This document shows positions 1 to 8,040 of a DNA stretch of 64,000 nucleotides, piece by piece. Made by a program: the position numbers and the translations under genes. The DNA is taken from the NCBI GenBank assembly GCA_050260055.1, contig JBLNBO010000020.1, positions 21,177 through 85,176 on the forward strand. Reading direction: 5' to 3'. The stretch's first letter is position 1. Every line of letters starts with the position of its first letter. Source of the stretch: JBLMYQ01 sp050260055 (lineage in GTDB: Bacteria > Bacillota > Clostridia > Acetivibrionales > UBA4821). A model generated the notes under the pieces. The model was not told where the DNA came from. It made no database searches and worked only from the letters and a program-made list of their open reading frames with translations.

Positions 1-44
1 TACAAAAAGTATATACACGTATTAAAATCATGTCAAGAACGCAG

Positions 45-230
45 CTATTTATCCTTCATTTTCGGAAAGATACTCTTTCTTGCTGCCTTATTATATTTTG
101 ACCTATTATCATATTTCTTAAAGTTGTCTTCCATCTTCTTTATGTCAATACCCGAGTTTGATTGAGTATTAGCACAACCCGAAAGTATCAGGAAGCTCGC
201 TAGGACAACAAAAGTAATAATTTTCTTCAT
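45..230 (-). CDS. small predicted lipoprotein, function unknown
   Basis: A 61-residue exported protein that I do not recognise. Residues 1-19 are a short basic N-terminus, a hydrophobic core and the lipobox LSGC, so signal peptidase II cleavage and lipid attachment at Cys19 are expected. The mature part (about 42 residues) is hydrophilic, rich in Lys and Asn, and has no visible domain. I chose the ATG at 230 because AGGTG lies just upstream and the signal peptide then begins Met-Lys-Lys; an in-frame start at 263 would add 11 residues before it. It stands alone, downstream of the DnaJ-like gene on the same strand. Lipoprotein status is fairly safe, function unknown. Confidence 0.7.
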   Translation of the reverse strand: MKKIITFVVLASFLILSGCANTQSNSGIDIKKMEDNFKKYDNRSKYNKAARKSIFPKMKDK

Positions 231-369
231 AGCCATCACCTGTATTAAGTTTTTTTGAATCATTAAAATATAAAAATGACTATATTCACAATAGGTATCG
301 GTTATTCCCAGAAATTAATTAACTATTTATACCAAATTTGTTTTTCATAAGCATTTCGTCTCATTCAAG

Positions 370-1326
370 TTATTTCTGCTCTCTAGGGTTAAACTTTGAA
401 ACCATACGAAGTTCTTCAAAAAGCCTTCGCTCTTCTCCATTCATTGTTCTTGGAACTACAATTAATATTTCGGCAAATAAATCGCCTCTACCTCCGCCCC
501 CGCTTCGATAACCTTTTCCCGCTAATCTCAACCTTTGACCTGATTGTATTCCCGCTGGAACCATTATAGATAGTGTACCATCTATTACCCTAATCTTTGC
601 CTGACATCCGAGTGCAGCTTCCCAAGGGGCAAGCGGCAAAGTTACAACCATGTCAGACCCCTCAAGCCTAAAATAATTATCCTCTTTAATTTTTATATTT
701 ATATATAAATCTCCCTTACGGCCATTTGCACCTAAATAACCAAGTTCCGCAAGCCTGATTTTTTCTCCATTTCTTATTCCGGCAGGAATCTTTACAATAT
801 ATATTTTGTCCTCCTGTCTTAAAGTTAACTTCTTTTCCCCTCCAAAAAATGCTTCCTCCAATGTAATGGTCATTTCAGTTTCAATATCTGCGCCATCAGA
901 AAATACCGATTTGCGGGTATCGAATTCCCCTTCTCTCTCGGCATATGTCCTTTGACCCGATCCAAAGCCCAATCCACTGAATATATCATCAAGATTAATT
1001 GCATTCTTGCCAAAAAACACGTTAAAAAAATCACTAAAAGGACTAGAATCGCTTCTATTCTCCGTACGGTATCCTCTATATTGGGAAGGGTCAAAATTAC
1101 GAAAATTCATATTATTTCCAAGCATATCATACTTTTTTCTCTTCTCTTCATCACCCAAAACTTCATAAGCCTCGTTTATATCTTTAAATTTCTCCTCGGC
1201 CTGTTTGTTTCCTGGGTTTGCATCAGGATGATATTGTTTTGCCAGTTTTCTATAAGTTTTCTTTATCTCATCACTAGAAGCATTCTTATCTACTCCAAGT
1301 ATATCGTAGTAATTCTTGTACTGCAT
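370..1326 (-). CDS. DnaJ-family co-chaperone without zinc finger (CbpA-like)
   Basis: Hsp40 co-chaperone expected to stimulate DnaK ATPase and deliver substrates. The N-terminal J domain (residues 1-70) carries the HPD triad at 33-35 and the following KFKDINEAYEVL helix. A Gly/Phe/Ser/Asn-rich linker (about 75-130) leads into the two beta-barrel substrate domains typical of the DnaJ C-terminus (about 145-300). The CxxCxGxG zinc repeats of true DnaJ are absent, and the 318-residue length fits type II (CbpA/DnaJB-like) proteins. The ATG is preceded by TTAGGAGGACAGT, an ideal ribosome site. It lies 148 bases downstream of the Hsp20 gene on the same strand, so read-through from the CtsR-controlled promoter is possible although a hairpin lies between them. 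Confidence 0.92.
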   Translation of the reverse strand: MQYKNYYDILGVDKNASSDEIKKTYRKLAKQYHPDANPGNKQAEEKFKDINEAYEVLGDEEKRKKYDMLGNNMNFRNFDPSQYRGYRTENRSDSSPFSDFFNVFFGKNAINLDDIFSGLGFGSGQRTYAEREGEFDTRKSVFSDGADIETEMTITLEEAFFGGEKKLTLRQEDKIYIVKIPAGIRNGEKIRLAELGYLGANGRKGDLYINIKIKEDNYFRLEGSDMVVTLPLAPWEAALGCQAKIRVIDGTLSIMVPAGIQSGQRLRLAGKGYRSGGGGRGDLFAEILIVVPRTMNGEERRLFEELRMVSKFNPREQK

Positions 1327-1436
1327 ACTGTCCTCCTAAAAAGAATCTTAATGCAAACTATAAATCAATAATTAATATTTCCAAAATAGTCCTAACACTA
1401 TTTTACTTTAATTGGCCATTACTGTAAATATACAAA

Positions 1437-1470
1437 TTAATTACCCTCTTTTTTATGAGAGGGTAATTAA
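1437..1470 (-). terminator. 12-bp inverted repeat after hsp20, probable terminator or attenuating hairpin
   Basis: A perfect 12-bp stem, TTAATTACCCTC (1437-1448) against GAGGGTAATTAA (1459-1470), with a 10-base loop, directly after the hsp20 stop codon. The sequence that follows on the reverse strand is T-rich but not a clean T run, so termination may be partial. A second 8-bp hairpin (1383-1404, AAAATAGT/ACTATTTT) lies closer to the DnaJ-like gene. Confidence 0.55.
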
Positions 1471-1474
1471 TTTG

Positions 1475-1927
1475 CTACTCTATTTCGATTCTCGTTTCTT
1501 TTTGGATTTCTGGTTTCTCTTTTGGAAGACTTACTTTTAATATACCATTTTCAAATTTTGCCTTTATTCCATCTTCCTTTACATTCTCAAGATAAAATCC
1601 TCTCGAAGCTGAACCATACCTTCTTTCTCGTCTTATAAAATTATCATTCTTCTCTTCATTATCTTCTTTGTGCTCAACAGATATTAAAAGCGTATTATCT
1701 CTGAAGTCTATTTTAATATCTTCTTTCTTAGCTCCTGGAATCTCTGCTTCAACTTTATACTCTTTTTCAGATTCCCTTACGTCCGCTCTAATGGAGTTAT
1801 AAGTAAACCCTGATGTAAAAGCTGAATCAAAAAAGCTATCCATAAAGCCAAATATTTTTTTAAATTCATCATATGGAGTTAATTCTCCTCCTCTGTTTTT
1901 TCTTCCGTATGGGAGTAGATCAAACAT
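1475..1927 (-). CDS. hsp20: small heat-shock protein, Hsp20/alpha-crystallin family
   Basis: ATP-independent holdase that binds unfolding proteins during heat stress. The 150-residue length is typical of the bacterial class A proteins such as clostridial Hsp18. An N-terminal Phe-rich arm (about 1-45, containing FGFMDSFFDSAF) is followed by the alpha-crystallin domain (about 48-140) with the conserved EIPGAKKEDIKI, RRERRYGSASRGFYL and ENGILKVSLPK blocks. The C-terminal tail ends in IEIE, an I-x-I motif used for oligomer contacts. The ATG follows AGGAGGAATAGTT. Its promoter at 1984-2012 is bracketed by two CtsR-type operators, which points to CtsR control. Confidence 0.95.
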   Translation of the reverse strand: MFDLLPYGRKNRGGELTPYDEFKKIFGFMDSFFDSAFTSGFTYNSIRADVRESEKEYKVEAEIPGAKKEDIKIDFRDNTLLISVEHKEDNEEKNDNFIRRERRYGSASRGFYLENVKEDGIKAKFENGILKVSLPKEKPEIQKETRIEIE

Positions 1928-1957
1928 AACTATTCCTCCTTTAATTTGTTTTTTGAT

Positions 1958-1974
1958 TTTGACTATCTTTGACC
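1958..1974 (-). promoter_or_regulatory. CtsR-type operator 1 (overlapping the hsp20 start region)
   Basis: On the reverse strand this reads GGTCAAA-GAT-AGTCAAA, a match to the CtsR heptad direct repeat (A/G)GTCAAA-NAN-(A/G)GTCAAA at every position. It sits about 10 bases downstream of the predicted -10 hexamer, covering the transcription start region, a position suited to repression. Confidence 0.82.
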
Positions 1975-1983
1975 TTTAATATA

Positions 1984-2012
1984 TTTATAACATTTTTAAA
2001 AAAAATACTCAA
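1984..2012 (-). promoter_or_regulatory. SigA-type promoter of hsp20
   Basis: Reverse strand: TTGAGT (-35, 2012-2007), 17-base spacer, TATAAA (-10, 1989-1984). It lies between two CtsR-like operators and about 60 bases upstream of the hsp20 start codon. Confidence 0.75.
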
Positions 2013-2020
2013 TTCCGGTT

Positions 2021-2037
2021 TTTGACCTTGTCTGACC
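2021..2037 (-). promoter_or_regulatory. CtsR-type operator 2 (upstream of -35)
   Basis: On the reverse strand this reads GGTCAGA-CAA-GGTCAAA, one mismatch from the CtsR direct-repeat consensus, with the required NAN spacer. It abuts the upstream side of the -35 hexamer, so the promoter is bracketed on both sides. Confidence 0.72.
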
Positions 2038-2124
2038 TTTATTTTCTTTTTTAATTCCTTTTTTATAATATTTTATTCACTTACAATACTTTTCTTTCAT
2101 TTTCTTTATTTTATGCTTTTATAA

Positions 2125-2156
2125 TAAAAAAGAGCCGTATACGGCTCTTTTTTATT
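2125..2156 (-). terminator. intrinsic terminator of the C25 surface-protein gene
   Basis: The stem AGAGCCGTA/TACGGCTCT (2131-2148) is flanked by A and T runs on both sides and starts 16 bases after the stop codon. It is symmetric enough to act in either direction. Confidence 0.88.
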
Positions 2157-2163
2157 ATTTATC

Positions 2164-5100
2164 TTATTGTGCAATCTGCCATAGAAGTTTAGCTGCTTCT
2201 GCTCTTGTTAAAGTAGCACCAGGTTTGAATGTACCATCCGGATTGCCGCTTATTAATCCCCTTTGTTTTGCAATTAATACATATTTTCTTAATTCTTTAG
2301 AAATTAGGTTTGCATCACTAAACTGAGAGTATATATCCGATGCATCAATAAAATCATTATTGTAGCCTTTTGCCCTTACCAGCGCAACTGCTACATCCTC
2401 TCTAACAGCATTCTCTTCAGGTTTAAACTTAAGCCCTGATGAAGCATTATATCCTGTTAAATATTTTTTCGCTGTTTCTATTTCGTTAGATGCCCAATAC
2501 GAGCTGCTTACATCACTGAACGTTGATTTACTAGTTGTTAGCGGCAGATTTAGTGAAAGCACCATTATCTTCGCAAATTCTGCCCTTGTTACTGGATTAT
2601 CAGGTCTAAATGTTCCATCTGAATAACCTTTTATTATTCCTTTTGCAGCCATATCAGTAATTTCTTTATATGCCCAGTGGCTTGCTGGTACATCCTCAAA
2701 CTCTTGACTATCTTGGAGTGTAATCTCAAATGTGTACGATTTCCATCCAGTGGTATTCTTATTTGCTGACGAATCTGTTGCATAAACATTTAATACTCTT
2801 GTAGTATCTTGTGTTACAACAGGTACTGGTATTGTATCTAGACTATTGCTTACTACAGCTGCACTATCTCCGGCCCATGCATACCCTATTTCAGATAAGC
2901 CGCTATCATCTTGCACAGATATCTCAATACTCTTTCCTGATTTTACTTTGCCTGATTTAGGATCTAATGAGATAACAGGAGGCGTAGTATCAACTAAAAG
3001 TTCTGTCTGGAAAACAAGGGTAAATTCTGCATTTGCATTCCCCGATGTATCCTTGACTGTTCCCGCCGGAATAGTAATGATATATTGTGTGTTGTATTTA
3101 AGTGCTGTAGATATTTTTAGAACATTCCCTTTTACAGTTCCAGAAACCTTCTTGCCATTTACAATTACCTTACCCGTTCCTGCTTTCAACTGTTCGCTAT
3201 ATGTTATAGCTATCTGAGTACCCTTCTTGACATCAACTGCATTGTTTTCAGGAACAGTACTGCTTACCTCAGGAATTATCGAATCTTTCTCAGTTTCGGT
3301 TTTAAAGCTAAAGCTGTATTCTACATTTGCATTTCCAGCAAGGTCTTTTACGCTCCCTGCAGGGACAATAACATTATATGTATTTCCAAAATCTAACGTT
3401 GTCTGTACTAAAACCGTATTTTCATTTACAATCGCCTGAGCATCAATATTATTAATTTTAACAGTAGTATTTCCTGCCTGAAGTGCTTCGCTGAATTTTA
3501 CTACTATCTTAGTATCTTTGCTTACTCCTGAAGCATTATTAGAAGGTACTGTACTGCTTACTCTTGGAGGAATCAAATCCGGTTCTTTCTCTGTCTTAAA
3601 GCTAAAGCTGCATGCCAAGCTTCCATTTCCATCGAGGTCTTTTACAGCGCCGGCAGCAACATTTACTGTATATGTTTTGCTATATTCAAGTGCAGCTGCT
3701 ACTGTAATGGTATTACCACTAACAGCGCCTGTAGTGCTGACTCCATTTATATCTATTTTTGCATTTCCTGCCTGTAACTCTTCGCTGTATGTAATTACTA
3801 TCTGTGAATCTTTCTTAACATCTGTTGCATTATTTAAAGGAATTGTATTAATTGCAATAGGTACTTCAGGTGCTTTCTCAGTTGTAAAATTAAAGCTATA
3901 TACTGTATTTGCGTTTCCTACCACATCTTTTACAGCTCCTGCTGGAATGCTTACTGCGTACGCTTTTTCAAATTCAAGTATTGGTGATATAGTAAGGGTA
4001 TTACCGCTTACAGTACCCGCAATTTCCCCTCCATTAATTGCAATCTTCGCATTTCCTGCCTGCAATGCTTTAGAGAAGGTTATTACTACTTGTGATTCTC
4101 TTTTTACATCCACTGCATTATTCTGCGGAATGGTAGTGCTAACTACCGGAGGCGTCAAATCTTTTTCCGTCGTAAAACTGAAGCTGAATGCTATGTTGCC
4201 GTTTCCTGCTTCATCTTTTACTACACCCGCAGGAATATTAACCTTATATGTCTTACTATATTCAAATGCAGGTACTATTGTAAGCGTATTTCCATTTGCC
4301 GTTCCTGTAATATTTACTCCATCTATATCCACTGCAGCATTTCCTGCCTGTAGCGTTTTTGAGAAAACAACTTTTATCTGTCCATTTTTCTTAGCATCGA
4401 ATGCACCATTTGAAGGTTCTGTATTTGTAACTACCGGAACGTCTGGTGCTTTTTCTGTAGTAAAGCTAAAGCTGTATGCTGCATTAGCATTTCCTGCAAT
4501 ATCTTTTACTGCTCCTGCAGACAGCACTACATCAAATTTAGTATCGTAATAGAATGCAGGATTAAATGTTAAGGAATTATCTTTTAATGTTCCTGTTATG
4601 CTTTTACCATTCAAGGTTGCCGCTCCGGTTCCCGCTTGCAATGCTTCATTAAAGTTTATTACTATTTGAGAGTTAATGCTTGTTCCTGTTGCATTGTTTG
4701 CCGGTACTGTACTGACAACTGCAGGCGGAGTTGTATCAGGGGCTGCTTCTGTAGTAAAGCTAAAGCTGTATACTGCATTTGCATTTCCCGCAGTATCTTT
4801 TACTGCTCCTGCAGGGACATTAACTGTATATGTTTTGCTATATTCAAGCGCAGCTGCTACTGTAACTGTACTGCCATTTACAATACCGGTATTGTTTACT
4901 CCATTAATGTCAATCTTTGTATTTCCTGCCTGTAGCGCTTCATTAAATGTAATTACAATCTGAGAATCCTTTTTTACTCCAGCTGCATTGTTCAAAGGCA
5001 AAGTACTGCTTACTGCAGGTGGTGCTGTATCGGCAACTGTAAAGGTACTCATAATACTCTTGTCTTTTCCATAAATTGCAATGGCTTTAATAGTTGCACT

Positions 5101-7245
5101 TCCGCTAATCGTAATTGGTTTTGAATACAAGTTACTTGATGCTGTCGGAATACTTCCATCTATTGTATAGTAAATTTTAGCCCCTGCCGTACCTGAAGTA
5201 AGGGTTACTACCTGTGATTGAATAGATGCTTTTACAGGCTTAACATTATTTAGTGTTGGAAGCGCCGGATCTCCTGAAAGATTTGTTATGTAGTATACCC
5301 AGTTAAGATATATAGAATAAGGATTATTTGGATCAACTGCATAATCCATTTTTCCCTCGATAAAAGCTTCTCCTATTGTTGAATAATACTTGTTTAAGCT
5401 TGTATCTTTATTATACATATTTTTCATTATTTGATTAAGCTGTTTGCCCGAAACACCACACCAGCCATATCTGCTGTTTGCAATATGGATTATGAAACCG
5501 GTTTCGCTTTTTACTAGGAATGTTCTTCCAAAATAGTCGCTGTCATAATAGAATTGAATCTTATTTCTATCGCTCCATGGTACGCTTTCATAAGAACACC
5601 ACTCGCCATTATATTGTCCAACAAAAGACCTCCCGTCAAGGGTTCCTGGATAGCATCCTGAAGAGAGTACAATCGGAAGGTGCTTATTTACAAACTGGCT
5701 TAAATCTTCGCTAGAGATTAGCCCATCTGAAGAATGGTTTGAGTGCTGATTTGTCAGATATAAATGTGTCCCTTCTTCACTATTCATTTTAACCATTAGC
5801 TCTTCCAGCGTATATTGCTTAGAAGATGAGTCATACATAGGTGTAATATTATAGCTGTTACCTGCAGGTATTACATCTTCTGCAGCTTTTGAATCTTCTG
5901 CTAAGTTAGGAGGGTAATTACCTCCGTAAAAAACCATATTTTTAAGTGAAGTATCTTCATTCAGCATATCTTGATAGTATTTCTTTAATTTTGCTATATA
6001 GGTTTGGATTTCCTGACCACTCCTTGCTGGAATTCTTCCGACAATTACTTCAGAAGTAAAATCAGTTTCACTCTCTTCTCCATATATACCGTTTCCATTT
6101 GCGTCCCAATTTCCATCCAGATTAGAATAATAGCAGTCTGCAGGCAAATTATCCCTATAGTCTTCGTAATTGTTAGGGTCATCATTATAAATGAAGAATT
6201 CATCATTAATTGCAAACACTCTTAAAGGAATGACACTGCTGTCTCCTCCCAATACAAAGAATACTTTTCCCTGCCCGTTATATACTTCAATGATAAAATT
6301 CCTTATCTTTTCCTGAGTATCTTTTCCCGAATATTTTGAAATAATATCATCTATTAACACTACACATCCTTCATATCCCTGTTCCCTTTTTGTATTAAGC
6401 AATCCCTCAAAAGCGCTCTTCAATGAGCTATTAGTAATAATTATATAATTTCCATTAACCGTAATCCCCTTAGGTGTTGTATAGCTAGCAGGGATTTTAT
6501 CACTGCTTGCAGATGATAAAGAACTAATTTTGCTTTTGATGCTGTCGAAGGTTCCATCATTATCAACCAAATCTTTTATATAATTTGCTTTATCTGCCTG
6601 ATAATAAGCTTTTACTTTTATTGTATTTGAAGACTCTACATTATTTCCCTTGTCTTTTAAATATATTGATAACTTTATTTTATTGTAATAAGAAACTTTT
6701 CCATCTTTAGGAATGTATTCAACAGGAAAAACATCTACAAATAAAACTCCATAGCCAAAAATGTTCTGCAAAGGATATGTATTTTTATATAGTTCTGGAG
6801 GGAACTTATTTGTTGAATTGTATATTTCCGCATCAGGTTCTGCAACAGCAGCAGTCTTATACTCAACCCCATCCGGCAAAAGAGGAGTTAAATATTCTCC
6901 ATATTTCAGCTTTATATTTGTTGCGACCTGAGTTTTACCCAATCCTTGAGCTACTATCTTATCAACCTGCTTCTCTTCAGGAATTAGAATTTTCGCTGTT
7001 TTTACAGGAACTATAGGTTTGCATGGTTCCATTGTGCTTGTAGTTCCCTGCATACTTATAGATGTGAAGCCTCCTTGGGAAGATAAAGCCGGAGGTGTAA
7101 AGTTATATTCTACTTCTATTAAATTGGCTCCATTTGTAGAATCCGATGACGCTGGTGCAGCGCTGACCGGTAAGACGCTTGTAAATAAGAATATAAAACA
7201 TAAAATTCCGCTAAATATTTTTGAATACTTCCTTTTCTTCCCCAT
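2164..7245 (-). CDS. giant S-layer-anchored surface protein with gingipain-type C25 peptidase domain and seven Big_5 repeats
   Basis: Exported 1693-residue cell-surface protein. Domains in order: signal peptide (1-33, ending VLPVSA); a propeptide-like region with KIKLSIYLKDKG; a peptidase C25 (gingipain) domain, about 270-660, with the likely catalytic pair His near 500 (TNQHSNHSSDGL) and Cys near 529 (PIVLSSGCYPGTLDG); a chitobiase C-terminal-like beta domain, about 677-735 (YYTIDGSIPTASSN); seven Big_5 Ig-like repeats, about 738-1418; one divergent Ig-like domain; and three SLH motifs, about 1515-1693, that should bind pyruvylated wall polymer. I chose the ATG at 7245 because GGAGGG precedes it by 6 bases and a normal signal peptide follows; the longest frame adds 17 residues upstream. 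It is a single-gene unit with its own terminator. The substrate is unknown; cysteine-protease activity is inferred from the two residues only. Confidence 0.9.
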   Translation of the reverse strand: MGKKRKYSKIFSGILCFIFLFTSVLPVSAAPASSDSTNGANLIEVEYNFTPPALSSQGGFTSISMQGTTSTMEPCKPIVPVKTAKILIPEEKQVDKIVAQGLGKTQVATNIKLKYGEYLTPLLPDGVEYKTAAVAEPDAEIYNSTNKFPPELYKNTYPLQNIFGYGVLFVDVFPVEYIPKDGKVSYYNKIKLSIYLKDKGNNVESSNTIKVKAYYQADKANYIKDLVDNDGTFDSIKSKISSLSSASSDKIPASYTTPKGITVNGNYIIITNSSLKSAFEGLLNTKREQGYEGCVVLIDDIISKYSGKDTQEKIRNFIIEVYNGQGKVFFVLGGDSSVIPLRVFAINDEFFIYNDDPNNYEDYRDNLPADCYYSNLDGNWDANGNGIYGEESETDFTSEVIVGRIPARSGQEIQTYIAKLKKYYQDMLNEDTSLKNMVFYGGNYPPNLAEDSKAAEDVIPAGNSYNITPMYDSSSKQYTLEELMVKMNSEEGTHLYLTNQHSNHSSDGLISSEDLSQFVNKHLPIVLSSGCYPGTLDGRSFVGQYNGEWCSYESVPWSDRNKIQFYYDSDYFGRTFLVKSETGFIIHIANSRYGWCGVSGKQLNQIMKNMYNKDTSLNKYYSTIGEAFIEGKMDYAVDPNNPYSIYLNWVYYITNLSGDPALPTLNNVKPVKASIQSQVVTLTSGTAGAKIYYTIDGSIPTASSNLYSKPITISGSATIKAIAIYGKDKSIMSTFTVADTAPPAVSSTLPLNNAAGVKKDSQIVITFNEALQAGNTKIDINGVNNTGIVNGSTVTVAAALEYSKTYTVNVPAGAVKDTAGNANAVYSFSFTTEAAPDTTPPAVVSTVPANNATGTSINSQIVINFNEALQAGTGAATLNGKSITGTLKDNSLTFNPAFYYDTKFDVVLSAGAVKDIAGNANAAYSFSFTTEKAPDVPVVTNTEPSNGAFDAKKNGQIKVVFSKTLQAGNAAVDIDGVNITGTANGNTLTIVPAFEYSKTYKVNIPAGVVKDEAGNGNIAFSFSFTTEKDLTPPVVSTTIPQNNAVDVKRESQVVITFSKALQAGNAKIAINGGEIAGTVSGNTLTISPILEFEKAYAVSIPAGAVKDVVGNANTVYSFNFTTEKAPEVPIAINTIPLNNATDVKKDSQIVITYSEELQAGNAKIDINGVSTTGAVSGNTITVAAALEYSKTYTVNVAAGAVKDLDGNGSLACSFSFKTEKEPDLIPPRVSSTVPSNNASGVSKDTKIVVKFSEALQAGNTTVKINNIDAQAIVNENTVLVQTTLDFGNTYNVIVPAGSVKDLAGNANVEYSFSFKTETEKDSIIPEVSSTVPENNAVDVKKGTQIAITYSEQLKAGTGKVIVNGKKVSGTVKGNVLKISTALKYNTQYIITIPAGTVKDTSGNANAEFTLVFQTELLVDTTPPVISLDPKSGKVKSGKSIEISVQDDSGLSEIGYAWAGDSAAVVSNSLDTIPVPVVTQDTTRVLNVYATDSSANKNTTGWKSYTFEITLQDSQEFEDVPASHWAYKEITDMAAKGIIKGYSDGTFRPDNPVTRAEFAKIMVLSLNLPLTTSKSTFSDVSSSYWASNEIETAKKYLTGYNASSGLKFKPEENAVREDVAVALVRAKGYNNDFIDASDIYSQFSDANLISKELRKYVLIAKQRGLISGNPDGTFKPGATLTRAEAAKLLWQIAQ
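2990..5032 (-). repeat. seven tandem Big_5 coding repeats (about 290 bp each)
   Basis: Seven consecutive units of about 97 residues share the pattern PPxVxSTxPxNNAxxV, FSEALQAGN, YSKTYTVNVPAGAVKD and GNANxxYSFSFTTE. The units are close enough at DNA level (for example around 3590-3880 and 4740-5030) for recombination between them to change copy number. No frameshift or stop interrupts the series. Confidence 0.9.
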
Positions 7246-7337
7246 ATTCGTCCCTCCATAAATTTTTTTAGCAAAACTCAGAGAAATTCGACACAATACT
7301 ATATTTTAATTATACAACCATTTAGCATATTATTCCA

Positions 7338-7354
7338 TTGTGCAAATTGCACAA
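7338..7354. promoter_or_regulatory. 17-bp palindrome upstream of the C25 surface-protein gene (candidate operator)
   Basis: TTGTGCAA-A-TTGCACAA is a perfect 8+1+8 palindrome about 95 bases upstream of the start codon. A further exact half-site TTGCACAA occurs at 7379-7386. A TATAAT hexamer lies between the palindrome and the gene. The repetition suggests a dimeric regulator, but I do not recognise the site. Confidence 0.45.
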
Positions 7355-7384
7355 AAATAAACTTTTATTTTATACACATTGCAC

Positions 7385-7435
7385 AAAAGGCAGAACCCCC
7401 TGTAAATCAAGGTTTCCTGCCTTTTAAAGCCTACC
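7385..7435 (-). terminator. intrinsic terminator after the fumarase beta-subunit gene
   Basis: AAAAGGCAG (7385-7393) pairs with CTGCCTTTT (7427-7435), with inner AACC/GGTT pairing. It follows the 7440 stop codon closely, and the T stretch on the reverse strand is short. Confidence 0.65.
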
Positions 7436-7439
7436 TTCT

Positions 7440-7988
7440 TTAAACTTTTCTATATATCTTTTTACCTGACTCATAAAGATTATTTCCTTTAGAATCAATC
7501 AGCACTATTAAGGGAAAATCGACAACACTTATCTCTCTTAAAGCTTCTGTACCAAGTTCCGGCCAAGCAATAACCTTTTGAGATTTTATGCATTTAGCAA
7601 TAAGAGCACCTGCACCTCCAACAGCACCAAAATAAGCGCACTGATTTTTCATCATTGATTCAATAACTTCACTGCTTCTGTAACCTTTCCCAATCATTCC
7701 TGCAAGCCCTAAATCAAGAAGCTTTGGTGTATATTTGTCCATTCGGCCGCTGGTGGTCGGCCCGGATGAACCTATTATCATACCAGGCTTTGGCGGACAT
7801 GGCCCTGTATAATAAATAACCTGATCTTTTATATCAAAGGGAAGCGGTAAACCTCCATCAAGAAGCTCAAGCATTTTTTTGTGTGCAGCGTCACGCGCAG
7901 TAAAAAGCGTACCGCTAAGCAGAAGCTGGTCGCCTGCTTTTAGACTTGAAATTATATCCTTCGTAAGTGGAGTGGATATTTTTTTCAT
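7440..7988 (-). CDS. fumarate hydratase, class I (Fe-S), C-terminal/beta subunit
   Basis: Forms, with the alpha subunit at 8434-9276, an oxygen-sensitive [4Fe-4S] hydro-lyase interconverting fumarate and malate; tartrate dehydratase (TtdB) is the same fold and cannot be excluded. The 182-residue length matches a stand-alone beta subunit. Recognisable blocks are LKAGDQLLLSGTLFTARDAAHKK, YYTGPCPPKPG, GPTTSGRMDKYTP and YFGAVGGAGAL, the last three lining the substrate site in this family. The ATG follows AAAGGAG. It is separated from the alpha subunit by 445 bases, whereas these genes are normally adjacent or overlapping; the gap holds a structured element described separately. Confidence 0.93.
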   Translation of the reverse strand: MKKISTPLTKDIISSLKAGDQLLLSGTLFTARDAAHKKMLELLDGGLPLPFDIKDQVIYYTGPCPPKPGMIIGSSGPTTSGRMDKYTPKLLDLGLAGMIGKGYRSSEVIESMMKNQCAYFGAVGGAGALIAKCIKSQKVIAWPELGTEALREISVVDFPLIVLIDSKGNNLYESGKKIYRKV

Positions 7989-8040
7989 GTATTCTCCTTT
8001 ATATATGTATTTCTTATAAGCGTCTCCGAAGCTTTCTTCT

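Noticed and set aside
952..1371. 139-codon forward-strand frame opposite the DnaJ-like gene
   Set aside because: Shadow of the J-domain coding strand, with no ribosome site and no domain.
1928..2124. CIRCE (HrcA) operator upstream of hsp20
   Set aside because: No TTAGCACTC/GAGTGCTAA pair; the repeats fit CtsR.
3518..4549. 343-codon open frame on the forward strand opposite the Big_5 repeats
   Set aside because: It lies antisense to well-conserved repeat domains, has a biased composition created by those repeats, and has no ribosome site.
2990..5032. CRISPR-like direct repeats
   Set aside because: Repeat units are about 290 bp, in frame and encode Big_5 domains.
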